A stretch of DNA of 64,000 nucleotides from Pantoea nemavictus (GCF_037479095.1 NZ_JBBGZW010000001.1:2232001-2296000), one strand, 5' to 3'. Counted from the stretch's first letter, positions 35,107-46,759 are shown. Notes: generated by a model not told the origin, from the sequence alone. Program-made: numbers and translations.

Positions 35107-36591
35107 TCAGGAGATGGTCAGTAACCAGTGCACATATGACTGATAATGGCTCTCCTGCTCCAGCAGCTCGGAACGCAGCGGATGCACTTCGCGCCACCCT
35201 ACTGGCAGTGTCAGATGCAACGCATCATCGTCCGCCTGCAAACGCACGGCCGGTAAAGTGTCATCACGGCGACGACTCGAGAAAATAATCGCTAAACGCA
35301 GCAGACGACTTAATCGCTCCGCCATACGTGGTGGAACGGCATTTTGCTGCGTTAGTAACGCGAGATCGATGCTGCCGCTTTGATTCTGCAATAGGCAAGC
35401 CAGCATTTTTTTCTGTGCGGGAGTGAAACCAGGAAGATCAAGATGACGAATCAGATAGGCGGCGTGCTGCGGTGCCTGACGGAAATCGACGCTCAGGCCA
35501 ATTTCGTGGATTGAGCAGGCGCTCAGCAACAGGTCACGACATCGGTTATCCAGCTTCCAGCTGCTGCTCACCTGACGGAAGAAACTCTCTGCTAGCTGAC
35601 GTACGCGACCAGCCTGCTCAATATCAATGGCAAAACGACGTTGCACATTTTGCAGCGTGCGGCTGCGGATATCGCGATCAACCGGCAGATGCAGCATGCC
35701 ATACACTAAACCTTCGCGCAGTGCGCCGCCAGCCAGCGTCATCCCTTCAATGCTGAGTTCCTGGAAGATGGCGATGAGGATTGATAATCCGCTGGGAAAG
35801 ACTAATGCGCGCTCTAGCGTCAGTCCTTCAATTTCCAGCTCTTCCAGCTTGCCACATTGAATCGCGCGCTGTTTCAACTGCTGCAGCTTGCTCAGGGTGA
35901 TGCGCTCATCCATGCCCTGCGCCATCATAATTTCCTGCAGCGCCTGCACGGTACCGGATGCACCCACACAGATTTGCCAGCCTTTCTCGCGTAGCGCAGC
36001 GGCTACTGGGCGGATCATCTCACGCGCCGCCGTTTCAGCCTGCTCGAAATTCTCTTTCGCCAGATGACGATCGCTAAAATAGCGTTCGAGCCAGGTTACG
36101 CAGCCCATCGATAAGCTAAAGAGCGTGGTGGCGTGCGAGCCTTCGCCGGTCACCAGTTCTGTGCTTCCGCCGCCGATATCAACCACTAAACGCTGATCGG
36201 AACCGCCAGTGGTATGCGCAACACCTTGATATATCAAGCGCGCTTCCTCTTCGCCGCTGATGACATTCACCGGGCAGCCAAGAATTTGTTCAGCGGTAAC
36301 GAGAAAATCCTGCGCATTTTCTGCAATGCGCAGCGTGGCGGTTGCCACCACGCGGATCTGTTCCGGGGGAATATCCTGCAGCTGTTCGGAGAACAACTTC
36401 AGACACTGCCAGCCGCGTTGCATCGCCTCTGCAGAGAGATGATTCGCTTTGTCGAGACCGGCTGCCAGACGCACTTTGCGTTTTATCCGCGCGACGGTCT
36501 GAATACTGCCAGACACCTCGCGCACCACCAACATATGAAAGCTGTTAGAACCTAAATCAATCGCTGCATAAAGTGACGATGCGCTTAGCAT
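35107..36591 (-). CDS. gppA: Guanosine pentaphosphate phosphatase / exopolyphosphatase GppA
   Basis: A 494-residue Ppx/GppA-family enzyme of the actin-like ATPase fold, the same length as E. coli GppA. It converts pppGpp to ppGpp and hydrolyses long polyphosphate. The phosphate-1 motif is [14 protein letters not shown] at the N-terminus. [12 protein letters not shown] and [10 protein letters not shown] follow, then a C-terminal HD-like helical domain with HEIGLSVDF. The start at 36591 ([16 protein letters not shown]) aligns with E. coli; the frame extends 25 codons upstream but into rhlB. It lies 7 bases after rhlB, as in E. coli, so the two are probably co-transcribed. Confidence 0.97.
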   Translation of the reverse strand: MLSASSLYAAIDLGSNSFHMLVVREVSGSIQTVARIKRKVRLAAGLDKANHLSAEAMQRGWQCLKLFSEQLQDIPPEQIRVVATATLRIAENAQDFLVTAEQILGCPVNVISGEEEARLIYQGVAHTTGGSDQRLVVDIGGGSTELVTGEGSHATTLFSLSMGCVTWLERYFSDRHLAKENFEQAETAAREMIRPVAAALREKGWQICVGASGTVQALQEIMMAQGMDERITLSKLQQLKQRAIQCGKLEELEIEGLTLERALVFPSGLSILIAIFQELSIEGMTLAGGALREGLVYGMLHLPVDRDIRSRTLQNVQRRFAIDIEQAGRVRQLAESFFRQVSSSWKLDNRCRDLLLSACSIHEIGLSVDFRQAPQHAAYLIRHLDLPGFTPAQKKMLACLLQNQSGSIDLALLTQQNAVPPRMAERLSRLLRLAIIFSSRRRDDTLPAVRLQADDDALHLTLPVGWREVHPLRSELLEQESHYQSYVHWLLTIS

Positions 36592-36598
36592 GGTGTGC

Positions 36599-37894
36599 TT
36601 AACCTGAACGCTTACGGTTGCTATTGCGCGGCGCGCCGCTGCGACGGTTACTGTTGTTACCGCCACGGCGTGGACCGTTTCCTGTGCGGCTGCGTTGCAG
36701 GCGCTTCGGTGGTGGCAGTTCGTTTAGCAATGCATCGCTGTTGTACTTGCTGACCGGAATACCGTGGCCAATGTACTCTTCAATCGCCGGCAGGTTTAGC
36801 GCGTACTCTTCACACGCCAGGCTGATGGAGTGACCGCTTGCTCCCGCGCGGCCCGTACGGCCAATGCGGTGTACGTAGTCTTCGCGATCGTCTGGCAGAT
36901 CGTAGTTGAACACATGCGTTACCGCAGGAATGTGCAGACCACGTGCGGCGACGTCGGTAGCGACCAGGATATCGACATCACCTTTGGTGAAATCGTCGAG
37001 GATGCGCAAACGTTTTTTCTGTGCAACATCACCGGTCAGCAGACCGACGCGATGACCATCGGCAGCCAAATGGCCCCAAATGTCTTCACAGCGATGTTTG
37101 GTGTTGGCGAAAATAATGGCGCGATCGGGCCACTCTTCTTCAACCAGCGTTTGCAGCAAGCGCATTTTCTCTTCGTTAGAAGGGTAGAAAAGCTCTTCTT
37201 TAATGCGATGGCCGGTTTTCTGCTCGGGTTCCACTTCCACGTATTCGGCGTTGTTCATGTGCTCAAACGCCAATTCACGCACGCGGTAAGACAAGGTGGC
37301 AGAGAACAGCATACTTAGGCGTTGGGTGGCCGGCGGCATGCGGCGGAACAGCCAACGAATGTCTTTAATAAAGCCGAGATCGAACATACGATCGGCTTCA
37401 TCCAGCACAACAACCTGAATGGCGCCAAGGTTGACATGATTCTGCTTGGCATAGTCGATCAGACGTCCGGTGGTGCCCACCAGGATGTCGACGCCATCTG
37501 CCAGCACTTTCAGTTGTTTATCGTAGCCGTCGCCACCATAAGCCAGGCCCAGCTTTAAGCCAGTTACCTTCGCTAACGGTTCAGCATCGGCATGAATTTG
37601 TACGGCGAGCTCACGCGTTGGGGCCATGATCAGCGCACGTGGCTGATTGATCTGGCGACCTTCTGCGGCAGGATGAGAAAGAAGATAATGAAACGTTGAC
37701 GTCAGGAACGCCATCGTTTTGCCGGTACCGGTTTGCGCCTGACCCGCGACATCACGCCCTGAAAGCGTAAAAGGCAACGCGAGCGCCTGGATAGGCGTGC
37801 AGTTAGAAAAGCCTTTGGTATCAAGGGCTTCTACCACCTGAGGGTGCAGGGCGAAGTCGGAAAACTTCTGTTCAGTTAAGTGTGTTTTGCTCAT
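36599..37894 (-). CDS. rhlB: DEAD-box RNA helicase RhlB
   Basis: A 431-residue DEAD-box helicase (E. coli RhlB 421 aa) and member of the RNA degradosome, where it unwinds structured RNA for RNase E and PNPase. Motifs in order: Q motif F-x17-GCTPIQ (here [11 protein letters not shown]), AQTGTGKT (Walker A), [24 protein letters not shown], and [10 protein letters not shown]. The C-terminal tail (about 395-431) is Arg/Asn/Gly-rich, as expected for the RNA- and RNase E-binding end. It is divergent from trxA, with 117 bases between the start codons. Confidence 0.97.
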   Translation of the reverse strand: MSKTHLTEQKFSDFALHPQVVEALDTKGFSNCTPIQALALPFTLSGRDVAGQAQTGTGKTMAFLTSTFHYLLSHPAAEGRQINQPRALIMAPTRELAVQIHADAEPLAKVTGLKLGLAYGGDGYDKQLKVLADGVDILVGTTGRLIDYAKQNHVNLGAIQVVVLDEADRMFDLGFIKDIRWLFRRMPPATQRLSMLFSATLSYRVRELAFEHMNNAEYVEVEPEQKTGHRIKEELFYPSNEEKMRLLQTLVEEEWPDRAIIFANTKHRCEDIWGHLAADGHRVGLLTGDVAQKKRLRILDDFTKGDVDILVATDVAARGLHIPAVTHVFNYDLPDDREDYVHRIGRTGRAGASGHSISLACEEYALNLPAIEEYIGHGIPVSKYNSDALLNELPPPKRLQRSRTGNGPRRGGNNSNRRSGAPRNSNRKRSG

Positions 37895-37963
37895 AGTGTG
37901 GTAGAATATCAGCTTACTAGCGCTTTACGAAAGCGTATCCGATGAAATAAAGTCAACCTACGT

Positions 37964-37972
37964 TGGTATAAT
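37964..37972 (+). promoter_or_regulatory. Extended -10 promoter of trxA
   Basis: TGgTATAAT, a consensus extended -10 element, lies 40 bases upstream of the trxA start codon. No strong -35 was identified, which is tolerated by extended -10 promoters. Confidence 0.6.
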
Positions 37973-38011
37973 TTACGCCAATTCGCCAGGCACAATCTTT
38001 TGGAGTTAAAC

Positions 38012-38344
38012 ATGAGCAGCGATAAGATCGTTCACTTGACCGATGACAGTTTCGACACAGACGTACTGAAAGCAGACGGTGTCACTCTGGTAGATTTCTG
38101 GGCTGAATGGTGTGGTCCTTGCAAAATGATCGCCCCAATCCTCGACGAAGTCGCCGAAGAGTACGAAGGTAAGCTTACCATCGCTAAGTTGAACATTGAT
38201 GACAACCCGGGTACTGCGCCTAAATATGGCATCCGTGGTATCCCAACTCTGCTGCTGTTCAAGAACGGCGAAGTGGCGGCAACCAAGGTTGGCGCGCTGT
38301 CTAAAGGCCAGTTAAAAGAGTTCCTGAACGCCAACCTGGCCTAA
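38012..38344 (+). CDS. trxA: Thioredoxin 1 TrxA
   Basis: A 110-residue thioredoxin with the redox-active WCGPC (Cys34 and Cys37 counting from the start Met) and the cis-Pro in [11 protein letters not shown]. It reduces ribonucleotide reductase, methionine sulfoxide reductase and PAPS reductase in the cytosol. ATG 38012 follows TGGAG and aligns with E. coli (109 aa). An in-frame ATG at 38000 would place the ribosome site inside the coding region and is unlikely. The order rhlB-trxA-rho matches E. coli. Confidence 0.99.
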   Translation: MSSDKIVHLTDDSFDTDVLKADGVTLVDFWAEWCGPCKMIAPILDEVAEEYEGKLTIAKLNIDDNPGTAPKYGIRGIPTLLLFKNGEVAATKVGALSKGQLKEFLNANLA

Positions 38345-38689
38345 GCCCGGCGCGGTGTTTGTTCCGCAGTGGTGAATTTTTTCGCCACTGCTGGACGTCT
38401 CACTTTAAGCGTGTTAAGTTGAGTTCACTGCATTACGCTCTTACCTTGTAGTTTGCATCTAAGTTTTCCCTTGTCAGACCCTACTCGCAATGAACGTTAT
38501 CGTGGTTTGGCAATCTGATGACTAGCACATTCGGCATCATCTTTCGACCGTCTCCTCGTTTCCTATCGCCACATCTGACGATAATCGTCGAGCTGAGTTG
38601 AAAAAGAGCCATTAACAGGCATGGAATTTTTGCCATACCACTCACGACAATCATTTCGAGAATTACCCCGAGTTTAAGAACCCATCACT
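38345..38689 (+). promoter_or_regulatory. trxA-rho intergenic region and rho leader
   Basis: 345 bases without an obvious standard gene. An inverted repeat GCAGTGG...CCACTGC just after trxA may end that transcript. TTGAGT (38419-38424), 17 bases, TACCTT (38442-38447) is a weak promoter candidate for rho. The leader is long, as in E. coli, where Rho terminates its own transcription in the leader. An 18-codon frame at 38621-38677, ending 12 bases before rho, is a possible leader peptide but does not resemble the annotated E. coli rhoL product. Confidence 0.45.
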
Positions 38690-39949
38690 ATGAATCTTAC
38701 CGAATTAAAGAATACGCCGGTTTCTGAGCTGATTACCCTCGGCGAAAATATGGGGCTGGAAAACCAGGCGCGTATGCGCAAGCAGGATATTATTTTCTCT
38801 ATCCTGAAACAGCACGCAAAAAGCGGCGAAGACATCTTTGGTGATGGTGTGCTGGAGATACTGCAGGACGGATTTGGTTTCCTCCGTTCTGGAGACAGCT
38901 CCTACCTCGCCGGTCCCGATGATATCTACGTCTCTCCTAGCCAAATCCGCCGCTTCAACCTCCGCACTGGTGACACCATTTCTGGCAAGATTCGTCCGCC
39001 AAAAGAGGGTGAACGCTACTTTGCGCTGTTGAAAGTTAACGAAGTTAACTACGACAAGCCGGAAAACGCGCGCAACAAGATTCTGTTCGAAAACCTCACG
39101 CCGTTGCATGCCAGCAAACGCATGCGTATGGAGCGCGGTAATGGCTCGACTGAAGACCTGACAGCACGCGTGCTGGATCTGGCTTCGCCGATTGGTCGTG
39201 GTCAACGTGGTCTGATCGTGGCGCCGCCGAAAGCGGGTAAAACCATGCTGCTGCAGAACATTGCGCAGAGCATTGCCTACAATTATCCAGATTGCCTGCT
39301 GATGGTGCTGCTGATTGACGAACGTCCGGAAGAAGTGACCGAGATGCAGCGTCTGGTTAAAGGTGAAGTCATCGCTTCTACCTTTGATGAGCCAGCTTCA
39401 CGTCACGTGCAGGTTGCTGAGATGGTGATTGAGAAGGCCAAGCGTCTGGTTGAGCACAAAAAAGATGTCATCATCCTGCTCGACTCCATCACCCGTTTAG
39501 CGCGTGCCTATAACACCGTGGTACCTGCATCAGGCAAAGTCCTGACCGGTGGTGTGGATGCCAACGCCCTGCATCGTCCAAAGCGTTTCTTCGGCGCGGC
39601 ACGTAACGTGGAAGAGGGCGGTAGCCTAACCATTATCGCCACCGCACTGGTTGATACCGGTTCGAAGATGGACGAAGTGATTTACGAAGAGTTTAAAGGT
39701 ACAGGTAACATGGAATTGCACCTCTCGCGTAAAATCGCTGAGAAGCGTGTGTTCCCAGCGATTGATTACAATCGTTCCGGTACCCGTAAAGAAGAGCTGC
39801 TCACCACTCAGGAAGAGCTGCAGAAGATGTGGATCCTGCGCAAAATCATCCATCCTATGGGTGAAATCGACGCAATGGAGTTCCTCATCAATAAACTGGC
39901 TATGACCAAAACCAACGACGAATTCTTCGATATGATGAAGCGTTCATAA
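38690..39949 (+). CDS. rho: Transcription termination factor Rho
   Basis: A 419-residue hexameric RNA-dependent ATPase, identical in length to E. coli Rho. The N-terminal helix bundle ([15 protein letters not shown]) and the OSB RNA-binding fold with GFGFLR lead to the RecA-like motor with Walker A APPKAGKT (178-185). Walker B ([16 protein letters not shown]), the Q-loop and R-loop region ([18 protein letters not shown]) and the arginine finger segment follow. Rho terminates untranslated transcripts genome-wide. It has its own long leader, and a strong terminator downstream separates it from the ECA operon. Confidence 0.99.
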   Translation: MNLTELKNTPVSELITLGENMGLENQARMRKQDIIFSILKQHAKSGEDIFGDGVLEILQDGFGFLRSGDSSYLAGPDDIYVSPSQIRRFNLRTGDTISGKIRPPKEGERYFALLKVNEVNYDKPENARNKILFENLTPLHASKRMRMERGNGSTEDLTARVLDLASPIGRGQRGLIVAPPKAGKTMLLQNIAQSIAYNYPDCLLMVLLIDERPEEVTEMQRLVKGEVIASTFDEPASRHVQVAEMVIEKAKRLVEHKKDVIILLDSITRLARAYNTVVPASGKVLTGGVDANALHRPKRFFGAARNVEEGGSLTIIATALVDTGSKMDEVIYEEFKGTGNMELHLSRKIAEKRVFPAIDYNRSGTRKEELLTTQEELQKMWILRKIIHPMGEIDAMEFLINKLAMTKTNDEFFDMMKRS

Positions 39950-39960
39950 GTTGCATGTGT

Positions 39961-40040
39961 AGAGCCGCTAAGCCAAGCGGCTCTTCGCACAATTTGCCAG
40001 GAATTATTGCTAACGCCACGTCTTAACGTGGCGTTTTTTA
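39961..40040 (+). terminator. Terminator(s) after rho
   Basis: Two stem-loops follow rho. The first has a 9-bp stem (39961-39969 with 39976-39984) and no T run. The second is a classic intrinsic terminator: 9-bp GC-rich stem (40012-40020 with 40027-40035), loop TCTTAA, and six T from 40034. Confidence 0.85.
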
Positions 40041-40211
40041 TTTATGGGCATTAGGATTAGCCCAGCAGGAAGCATTTATAATGACTGCGGCAGAAATTTG
40101 CTGATTTTTTAAGCTGTCGGATTTTTCTGCAGCAAAATTCGGAATAGGGATGAACGGCAATAGCTGGCATTTTGCATATTGTTGTCCACGATTTTAGCTG
40201 AGAGCATTAAC

Positions 40212-41312
40212 GTGAATTTACTCACTATGAGTACAGAGCTTGGCCTAACTTTTCTTTTCTCTTTAGCCTTTATCTTTATTGCTCGCAAAGTGGCGAAAAA
40301 GATTGGGTTGGTGGATAAGCCTAATTTAAGGAAAAGACATCAAGGTGTTATTCCATTAGTTGGCGGGATTTCTGTTTATGCAGGTGTCTGTTTTGCCTTT
40401 TTGATTACCAAATCATATATGCCAAATGGATTTCTCTACCTGATCTGCGCAGGAATTTTGGTGCTGGTGGGCGCTCTGGATGATCGTTTCGATATTAGCG
40501 TCAAGTTTCGCGCTTTTGTGCAGGCGGTTATTGCTGTTGTGATGATGTTTGGCGCCAAGCTGTATCTGCTGAGCCTCGGATTTATCGTTGGCCCAGTGGA
40601 ATTCATCGTTGGCCCATTTGGGTACGTCCTCACGCTTTTTGCCGTCTGGGCCGCTATAAATGCATTCAACATGGTTGACGGCATCGACGGTTTACTCGGT
40701 GGATTATCATGCGTCACCTTTGGTGCCATGGGGATCATTCTTTATTTTGATGGAATGGTTAGTCTTGCGATGTGGTGCTTCGCCATGATTGCCGCCACCA
40801 TTCCTTATATCCTGCTTAATCTGGGATTCCTGGGACGGCGTTACAAAGTCTTCATGGGGGATGCTGGCAGTACCATGATCGGTTTTACGATTATCTGGAT
40901 ATTGTTAGAGACGACCCAGGGACTGAGCCATCCAATTACCCCTGTCACCGCACTTTGGCTGATCGCGATACCTTTAATGGACATGATTGCGATCATGTAC
41001 CGTCGTTTACGCAAAGGCATGAGCCCTTTTTCTGCAGATAGACAACACATTCATCATCTCATCATGCGAGCTGGATTTTCATCCCGACAAGCTTTTTTGC
41101 TGATTACTGTCGCTGCTGCATTATTAGCCGGGATTGGCGTATTAGGTGAATATCTGGCGTTCATTCCTGAATGGGTGATGCTCGTCTTGTTCTTAATGGC
41201 ATTTCTTCTTTATGGCTACTGCATTAAGCACGCCTGGCGTATGGCTCGTCGATTGCGTCGTATTAAACGTCGTTGGAACAAAGCCACTTCGGGTAAAAAT
41301 TACTCCCGGTAA
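40212..41312 (+). CDS. wecA: UDP-GlcNAc:undecaprenyl-phosphate GlcNAc-1-phosphate transferase WecA
   Basis: A 366-residue polytopic inner-membrane enzyme (E. coli 367 aa). It starts enterobacterial common antigen, and in many strains O-antigen, synthesis by forming GlcNAc-PP-undecaprenol. About ten to eleven helices are visible. Conserved cytosolic motifs are KRHQGVIPLVGG, LDDRFDIS (Mg-binding Asp pair), NAFNMVDGIDGL, VFMGDAGST and DRQHIHHLIMRAG. I chose the GTG at 40212 (MNLLTMST aligns with E. coli). The 5' third is AT-rich compared with its neighbours (42% GC in the line at 40261). It is the first gene of the ECA operon. Confidence 0.97.
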   Translation: MNLLTMSTELGLTFLFSLAFIFIARKVAKKIGLVDKPNLRKRHQGVIPLVGGISVYAGVCFAFLITKSYMPNGFLYLICAGILVLVGALDDRFDISVKFRAFVQAVIAVVMMFGAKLYLLSLGFIVGPVEFIVGPFGYVLTLFAVWAAINAFNMVDGIDGLLGGLSCVTFGAMGIILYFDGMVSLAMWCFAMIAATIPYILLNLGFLGRRYKVFMGDAGSTMIGFTIIWILLETTQGLSHPITPVTALWLIAIPLMDMIAIMYRRLRKGMSPFSADRQHIHHLIMRAGFSSRQAFLLITVAAALLAGIGVLGEYLAFIPEWVMLVLFLMAFLLYGYCIKHAWRMARRLRRIKRRWNKATSGKNYSR

Positions 41313-41333
41313 GCGCCCAAATAAGGATTTTTT

Positions 41334-42383
41334 ATGAACTCTGCCATTGTGGAGAACGAACTGGATATGCGTGGCCTCGCTTGTACGCTGTGGCGTGGCA
41401 AGCGCTGGATTGTTGGCCTGGCCGTGCTGTTTGCACTGCTGGCATGGCTGGCTTCCATGTTGATGAAGCAGGCGTGGAGCACCACTGCGGTCACCGATCG
41501 TCCAACGGTGAATATGCTGGGTGATTTCTTTGTTCAGCAGCAATTCCTCAATAATCTGGATGTCCGCACCAATACGCTCAATCTCAGTTCACCCGCGCCG
41601 ACCGTAATGGATGAGGTTTATCAAGAGTTCACCATGCAACTGGCATCATGGGATACGCGTCGGGATTTCTGGCAGCAGACTGAATACTTCAAAAGTCGTA
41701 AAAGCGGCAATGCGCACAATGATGCGGCGTTGCTCGATGACTTGATCACCAACATCCAGTTCACGGCGGCCGATCCGGCGCGCAATATCCTGGACAACAT
41801 CAAGCTGGTCGCCGAAACCGCCGGTGATGCTAACAATCTGCTGCGTCAATATATTGCGTACGCCAGCGAGCGTGCGGCGCGTCATCTGAACGCGGAGCTG
41901 AAAGGTGCCTGGCAGGCACGCAGCGTGCAGCTGCAGTCGCAGGTTAATCGTCAGCAAGAAGTGGCGCAGGCGGTGTTTGCGCGTCAACGCCAGCGTATTG
42001 AGCAGGCATTGAAAGTGGCGAGCGAGCAGGGCATTAAAGAGAATCGCGCACCGGCAACGGGTGAAGCATTACCAGACAGCGATCGTTTCCTGTTAGGGCA
42101 GCAAATGCTGCAGGCACAACTCGATACCCTACAAGCCAGCGGACCTGCTTACGATTTAAGCTATGATCAAAATAGAGCGATGCTGAGTACGCTGCAGACC
42201 GGACCGCGACTGGATAAACAATTCCAGACTTATCGCTATCTGCGCACGCCGGAAGAGCCGGTATCGCGCGACAGTCCGCGTCGTCTGTTTATGATGATCA
42301 TGTGGGGCGTCATTGGCGCGCTGGTCGGTGCGGGAGTGGCGCTGGTGCGTCGTCCGCGTTTAACGTTACCAACGAGCCACTAA
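41334..42383 (+). CDS. wzzE: ECA polysaccharide chain-length modulator WzzE
   Basis: A 349-residue Wzz/PCP-1 protein (E. coli 348 aa) with one membrane helix near each end (about 25-44 and 320-341) and a periplasmic helical domain between. It sets the modal chain length of ECA in the Wzy-dependent pathway. The family's short Pro-containing segment before the second helix is replaced here by [20 protein letters not shown] precedes the start. It sits 21 bases after wecA and 10 before wecB. Confidence 0.95.
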   Translation: MNSAIVENELDMRGLACTLWRGKRWIVGLAVLFALLAWLASMLMKQAWSTTAVTDRPTVNMLGDFFVQQQFLNNLDVRTNTLNLSSPAPTVMDEVYQEFTMQLASWDTRRDFWQQTEYFKSRKSGNAHNDAALLDDLITNIQFTAADPARNILDNIKLVAETAGDANNLLRQYIAYASERAARHLNAELKGAWQARSVQLQSQVNRQQEVAQAVFARQRQRIEQALKVASEQGIKENRAPATGEALPDSDRFLLGQQMLQAQLDTLQASGPAYDLSYDQNRAMLSTLQTGPRLDKQFQTYRYLRTPEEPVSRDSPRRLFMMIMWGVIGALVGAGVALVRRPRLTLPTSH

Positions 42384-42393
42384 GAGAAGTCAT

Positions 42394-43518
42394 GTGAAAG
42401 TTCTGACCGTATTTGGCACGCGTCCTGAAGCGATCAAAATGGCTCCGCTGGTGCAGGCGCTGGCGCAGGATGCTGCGTTCGAGTCGCGCTTGTGCGTCAC
42501 CGCTCAACATCGTGAAATGCTCGATCAGGTGCTGCGTCTGTTTCAGCTTCAGCCCGATTATGATCTGAATATCATGCGCCCCGAGCAAGGGCTGACGGAG
42601 ATCACCAGCCGCATTTTGCAGGGCATGAAAACCGTATTAGCTGATTTTCAGCCAGATGTGGTGTTAGTGCACGGTGACACCACCACCACGTTTGCTGCCA
42701 GCCTGGCGGCGTTTTATCACCAAATACCCGTTGGTCATGTAGAAGCGGGCCTGCGCACGGGTAATCTGCTGTCGCCGTGGCCAGAAGAGGCCAATCGTAC
42801 GCTTACCGGACATCTGGCGAGCTACCACTTCACGCCGACGGAAAATTCGCGGCAGAACCTGTTACGCGAAAATCTGCCCGATGCGCGTATCTTCGTTACC
42901 GGCAACACGGTGATTGATGCGCTGCTGTGGGTTCGCGATCGCGTGCTTGATGATGCCGATCTTAACGCTCGCCTTGCGGCGCGCTATCCGTTCCTCGACC
43001 AGGACAAAAAGCTGATTCTGGTCACCGGCCACCGCCGCGAAAGCTTTGGCGACGGATTCGAACGTATTTGCAGCGCGCTGGCGCAGATAGCGCGCCAACA
43101 TCCAGAGGTGCAAATCGTTTATCCGGTACATCTCAACCCTAACGTCAGCGAGCCGGTAAACCGCATTCTGAGCGGCATTGATAATATCATCCTGATTGAA
43201 CCGCAGGAGTATCTGCCGTTTGTCTGGCTGATGAACCGCTCATGGCTGATTCTCACTGATTCTGGCGGCATACAGGAAGAAGCGCCATCGCTCGGCAAGC
43301 CCGTGCTGGTGATGCGCGATACCACCGAGCGGCCAGAAGCCGTTGCAGCCGGCACGGTGAAGCTGGTGGGCACTAATATCAGTAAGATTGTCGCGGAAGT
43401 CAGCCTGCTATTACAGGATGATGAAGCCTGGCAGGCAATGAGCCGCGCGCACAACCCGTATGGCGATGGTCATGCCTGCGCGCGCATCTTGCAGGCCCTA
43501 AAACAACACAGAGTATAA
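42394..43518 (+). CDS. wecB: UDP-N-acetylglucosamine 2-epimerase WecB
   Basis: A 374-residue non-hydrolysing epimerase (E. coli 376 aa) that interconverts UDP-GlcNAc and UDP-ManNAc in the cytosol, the first dedicated step toward UDP-ManNAcA for ECA. The GT-B-like fold shows [48 protein letters not shown] and [20 protein letters not shown], all typical of the family. The start is GTG with ribosome site AAGAG. It is followed by wecC after 2 bases. Confidence 0.97.
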   Translation: MKVLTVFGTRPEAIKMAPLVQALAQDAAFESRLCVTAQHREMLDQVLRLFQLQPDYDLNIMRPEQGLTEITSRILQGMKTVLADFQPDVVLVHGDTTTTFAASLAAFYHQIPVGHVEAGLRTGNLLSPWPEEANRTLTGHLASYHFTPTENSRQNLLRENLPDARIFVTGNTVIDALLWVRDRVLDDADLNARLAARYPFLDQDKKLILVTGHRRESFGDGFERICSALAQIARQHPEVQIVYPVHLNPNVSEPVNRILSGIDNIILIEPQEYLPFVWLMNRSWLILTDSGGIQEEAPSLGKPVLVMRDTTERPEAVAAGTVKLVGTNISKIVAEVSLLLQDDEAWQAMSRAHNPYGDGHACARILQALKQHRV

Positions 43519-43520
43519 CC

Positions 43521-44780
43521 ATGCGTTTTGAAACCATTTCCGTTATCGGACTGGGCTATATTGGGCTGCCAACGGCGGCCGTTTTTGCCTCACGGGGAAA
43601 AAAAGTCGTTGGCGTGGATATTAATAGCCGCGCTGTCGAAACCATTAATCGCGGCGATATCCATATCGTTGAACCTGAGCTGGGTGATGTGGTGCGCGAC
43701 GCGGTGCGAGACGGATATCTGCGCGCCACTACGCAGGCAGAAGCCGCCGATGCTTTTCTGATTGCGGTACCCACGCCGTTTATCGGCGACCATCAACCGG
43801 ATCTCAGTTATGTGCAGGCCGCCGCGTTGTCCATTGCGCCGGTATTAAAGGCGGGCGATCTGGTGATTCTCGAATCGACGTCGCCAGTCGGCGCAACTGA
43901 GCAAATGGCTGAGTGGCTGGCGGCGGCGCGTCCGGACCTGCGCTTTCCGCAGCACGGTGATGCATGCGACGTGTTTATCGCTTACTGTCCGGAGCGCGTA
44001 TTGCCCGGCAAAGTGATGGTCGAGCTGCTGGAAAACGATCGCGTGATTGGTGGTATGACGCCAGCCTGTTCCGCACGGGCCAGTGAGCTGTACCGCATTT
44101 TCCTGCGCGGCGAATGCGTGGAAACCCATGCGCGCACCGCCGAGATGTGCAAACTGACAGAAAATAGCTTTCGCGATGTGAATATCGCGTTTGCCAATGA
44201 GCTGTCGCTGATTTGTGCAGAGCAAGGCATCAACGTGTGGGAGCTGATTGCGTTGGCGAATCGCCATCCACGCGTCAATATTCTGCAGCCTGGGCCGGGC
44301 GTGGGCGGTCACTGTATTGCCGTCGATCCCTGGTTTATCGTGGCGCAAAATCCCGAGCAGGCGCGACTGATTCGTACCGCGCGTGAAGTGAATGATGCCA
44401 AGCCCGGCTGGGTGCTGGATCAGGTAAAACAGGCGCTGGCGGAGTGCCTTACCGCCAGCGGCAAACGCGCCAGCGACGTCACCATTGCCTGCTTTGGGCT
44501 GGCCTTCAAACCGAATATTGATGATCTGCGCGAAAGTCCGGCGATGACGGTGGCTCATCTGATTGCCGAATGGCACAGCGGTCAAACCTGGGTGGTTGAA
44601 CCGCACGTAACGGCCATCCCGCAGCGTCTGGCGCACGAAGCCACGTTAGTCGCAACCGAAGAGGCGCTGCAACAGGCGGATATTCTGGTGATGTTGGTCG
44701 ATCACGCGCAGTTCCGCGCGGTTGAAGCTACACAGATTGCGCAGCCATGGATCGTCGATACTAAAGGTGTCTGGCGATGA
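43521..44780 (+). CDS. wecC: UDP-N-acetyl-D-mannosamine dehydrogenase WecC
   Basis: A 419-residue NAD-dependent UDP-sugar dehydrogenase (E. coli 420 aa) that oxidises UDP-ManNAc twice to UDP-ManNAcA. The N-terminal Rossmann motif is [12 protein letters not shown]. The catalytic Cys is in [15 protein letters not shown]. The C-terminal UDP-binding domain has [14 protein letters not shown]. It is a cytosolic enzyme and supplies the second ECA sugar used by WecG. The stop overlaps rffG by 4 nt (ATGA). Confidence 0.97.
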   Translation: MRFETISVIGLGYIGLPTAAVFASRGKKVVGVDINSRAVETINRGDIHIVEPELGDVVRDAVRDGYLRATTQAEAADAFLIAVPTPFIGDHQPDLSYVQAAALSIAPVLKAGDLVILESTSPVGATEQMAEWLAAARPDLRFPQHGDACDVFIAYCPERVLPGKVMVELLENDRVIGGMTPACSARASELYRIFLRGECVETHARTAEMCKLTENSFRDVNIAFANELSLICAEQGINVWELIALANRHPRVNILQPGPGVGGHCIAVDPWFIVAQNPEQARLIRTAREVNDAKPGWVLDQVKQALAECLTASGKRASDVTIACFGLAFKPNIDDLRESPAMTVAHLIAEWHSGQTWVVEPHVTAIPQRLAHEATLVATEEALQQADILVMLVDHAQFRAVEATQIAQPWIVDTKGVWR

Positions 44781-45853
44781 AACAGTATTTGGTTACCGGT
44801 GGTGCAGGATTTATCGGTTCGGCGCTGGTACGTTTTCTGATTGAAAACACTGACCATCGCGTTGTGGTGGTCGATAAGCTGAGTTACGCAGGCAATCTGG
44901 CCTCGCTGGCGCCGGTACAGCAGGATGCGCGTTTCGCCTTCGAGCAGGTGGATATTTGCGATCGTGCCGAACTGGATCGCGTGATGACGCAGTACCAGCC
45001 GGATTGCATCATGCACCTGGCGGCGGAAAGTCATGTCGATCGTTCAATTGACGGCCCAATTGCCTTCGTCGAAACCAATATCGTTGGCACCTATCAACTG
45101 CTGGAAGCGGCGCGTCATTACTGGAATGGCATGGCGGATGAGCGCAAAAAAGGCTTTATTCTGCATCACATCTCTACCGACGAAGTGTTTGGCGACCTGC
45201 ACGGCCGTGACGATTTCTTTACCGAAACGACGCCATATGCGCCAAGTAGCCCTTATTCAGCCACTAAGGCCAGCAGCGATCATCTGGTGCGTGCCTGGCT
45301 GCGCACTTATGGTTTGCCGGTGATCATCACCAACTGCTCTAACAATTATGGTCCGTATCATTTCCCGGAGAAGCTGATCCCACTCACCATCATCCATGCG
45401 CTGGCCGGTAAACCGTTGCCGGTATATGGCAATGGCAGCCAGATTCGCGACTGGCTGTATGTGGAAGACCATGCGCGAGCGCTTTATCGCGTTGTCAGCA
45501 GCGGCAAAGTAGGTGAAACCTACAATATCGGCGGCCATAATGAGCGACGCAATCTTGAGGTGGTGGAAACGCTGTGTGATTTGCTGGATGAACTGGCCTC
45601 CCAGCAGCGAGCACCACATCTCGCTCGTTATCGTGACTTAATTACCTTTGTCAGCGATCGTCCCGGACACGACTTACGTTACGCCATCGACGCCAGCAAA
45701 ATTGCACGTGAGCTTGGCTGGACGCCGCAGGAAACGTTTGAAAGTGGCATTCGCAAAACGGTGCAGTGGTACCTGGCGAATCCACAATGGTGGCAGGCGA
45801 TTCTTAATGGCAGCTATCGCGGTGAGCGACTGGGCCTGGCCGCACCGCGCTAA
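44777..45853 (+). CDS. rffG: dTDP-glucose 4,6-dehydratase RffG
   Basis: A 358-residue extended short-chain dehydrogenase (E. coli RffG 355 aa) forming dTDP-4-keto-6-deoxyglucose on the path to dTDP-Fuc4NAc. Residues visible: NAD motif [22 protein letters not shown], the catalytic STDEVFG (Thr-Asp-Glu), and Tyr160-x3-Lys164 in SPYSATKAS. RmlB is the O-antigen paralog; position in the ECA operon favours RffG. A 24-base gap with GAAGGAG precedes rffH. Confidence 0.96.
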   Translation: MKQYLVTGGAGFIGSALVRFLIENTDHRVVVVDKLSYAGNLASLAPVQQDARFAFEQVDICDRAELDRVMTQYQPDCIMHLAAESHVDRSIDGPIAFVETNIVGTYQLLEAARHYWNGMADERKKGFILHHISTDEVFGDLHGRDDFFTETTPYAPSSPYSATKASSDHLVRAWLRTYGLPVIITNCSNNYGPYHFPEKLIPLTIIHALAGKPLPVYGNGSQIRDWLYVEDHARALYRVVSSGKVGETYNIGGHNERRNLEVVETLCDLLDELASQQRAPHLARYRDLITFVSDRPGHDLRYAIDASKIARELGWTPQETFESGIRKTVQWYLANPQWWQAILNGSYRGERLGLAAPR

Positions 45854-45877
45854 ACTATCCATTCAGAAGGAGCAGCG

Positions 45878-46759
45878 ATGAAAGGCATCATTTTAGCCGG
45901 AGGTTCGGGTACGCGTTTGCATCCGATTACTCGCGCCATCTCGAAGCAGTTGTTGCCGGTATACGACAAGCCGATGATTTACTATCCGCTGTCTGTGCTG
46001 ATGTTGGCCGGAATTCGCGAAATTCTGATCATTACCACGCCGGAAGATCGCGCTCACTTTGAACGCTTGCTGGGCGATGGCAGCGAATTTGGCATCCAGC
46101 TGGCGTATGCCGAACAACCTAGCCCGGACGGGCTGGCGCAGGCATTTATCATTGGTGAATCCTTTATCGGTGACGACCCGTGCTGCCTGGTGCTGGGAGA
46201 CAATCTTTATTTCGGTCAGGGCTTCAGCCCCAAACTGAAGAAGGTGGCCGCACGCAGCCGCGGCGCTACCGTGTTCGCATATCAGGTGATGGATCCCGAG
46301 CGTTTTGGCGTGGTGGAGTTTGATGATGACTTCAACGCGCTCTCAATTGAGGAAAAGCCGCAGCAGCCGAAATCGCGCTGGGCGGTAACGGGCCTCTATT
46401 TTTACGATAATCGCGTGGTGGAGTTTGCTAAACAGGTTAAACCTTCCGCGCGGGGTGAGCTGGAAATTACCGCTATCAACCAGATGTACCTCGATCAGGG
46501 TGAGCTATCTGTTGAGCTATTGGGCCGTGGTTTTGCCTGGCTGGATACCGGAACACATGACAGCCTGATTGAGGCGAGCATGTTTGTGCAGACGGTTGAA
46601 AAACGCCAGGGGTTTAAAATTGCCTGCCTGGAAGAGATTGCATGGCGCAACGGCTGGCTAAGCGACGCACAGTTGCTGGCAGCAGCACAGGCGCTCACCA
46701 AAACCGGCTACGGCCAGTACCTGCTGGATGTTCATCATGCCCGTCCGCGTCAATATTAA
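45878..46759 (+). CDS. rffH: Glucose-1-phosphate thymidylyltransferase RffH
   Basis: A 293-residue nucleotidyltransferase (E. coli RffH 293 aa) making dTDP-glucose from dTTP and glucose-1-phosphate. The N-terminal signature [11 protein letters not shown] (9-19), then [18 protein letters not shown] and the metal site LGDNLYFG, are conserved. It is an RmlA paralog assigned by ECA context. Its end overlaps the start of wecD by 23 nt. Confidence 0.96.
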   Translation: MKGIILAGGSGTRLHPITRAISKQLLPVYDKPMIYYPLSVLMLAGIREILIITTPEDRAHFERLLGDGSEFGIQLAYAEQPSPDGLAQAFIIGESFIGDDPCCLVLGDNLYFGQGFSPKLKKVAARSRGATVFAYQVMDPERFGVVEFDDDFNALSIEEKPQQPKSRWAVTGLYFYDNRVVEFAKQVKPSARGELEITAINQMYLDQGELSVELLGRGFAWLDTGTHDSLIEASMFVQTVEKRQGFKIACLEEIAWRNGWLSDAQLLAAAQALTKTGYGQYLLDVHHARPRQY

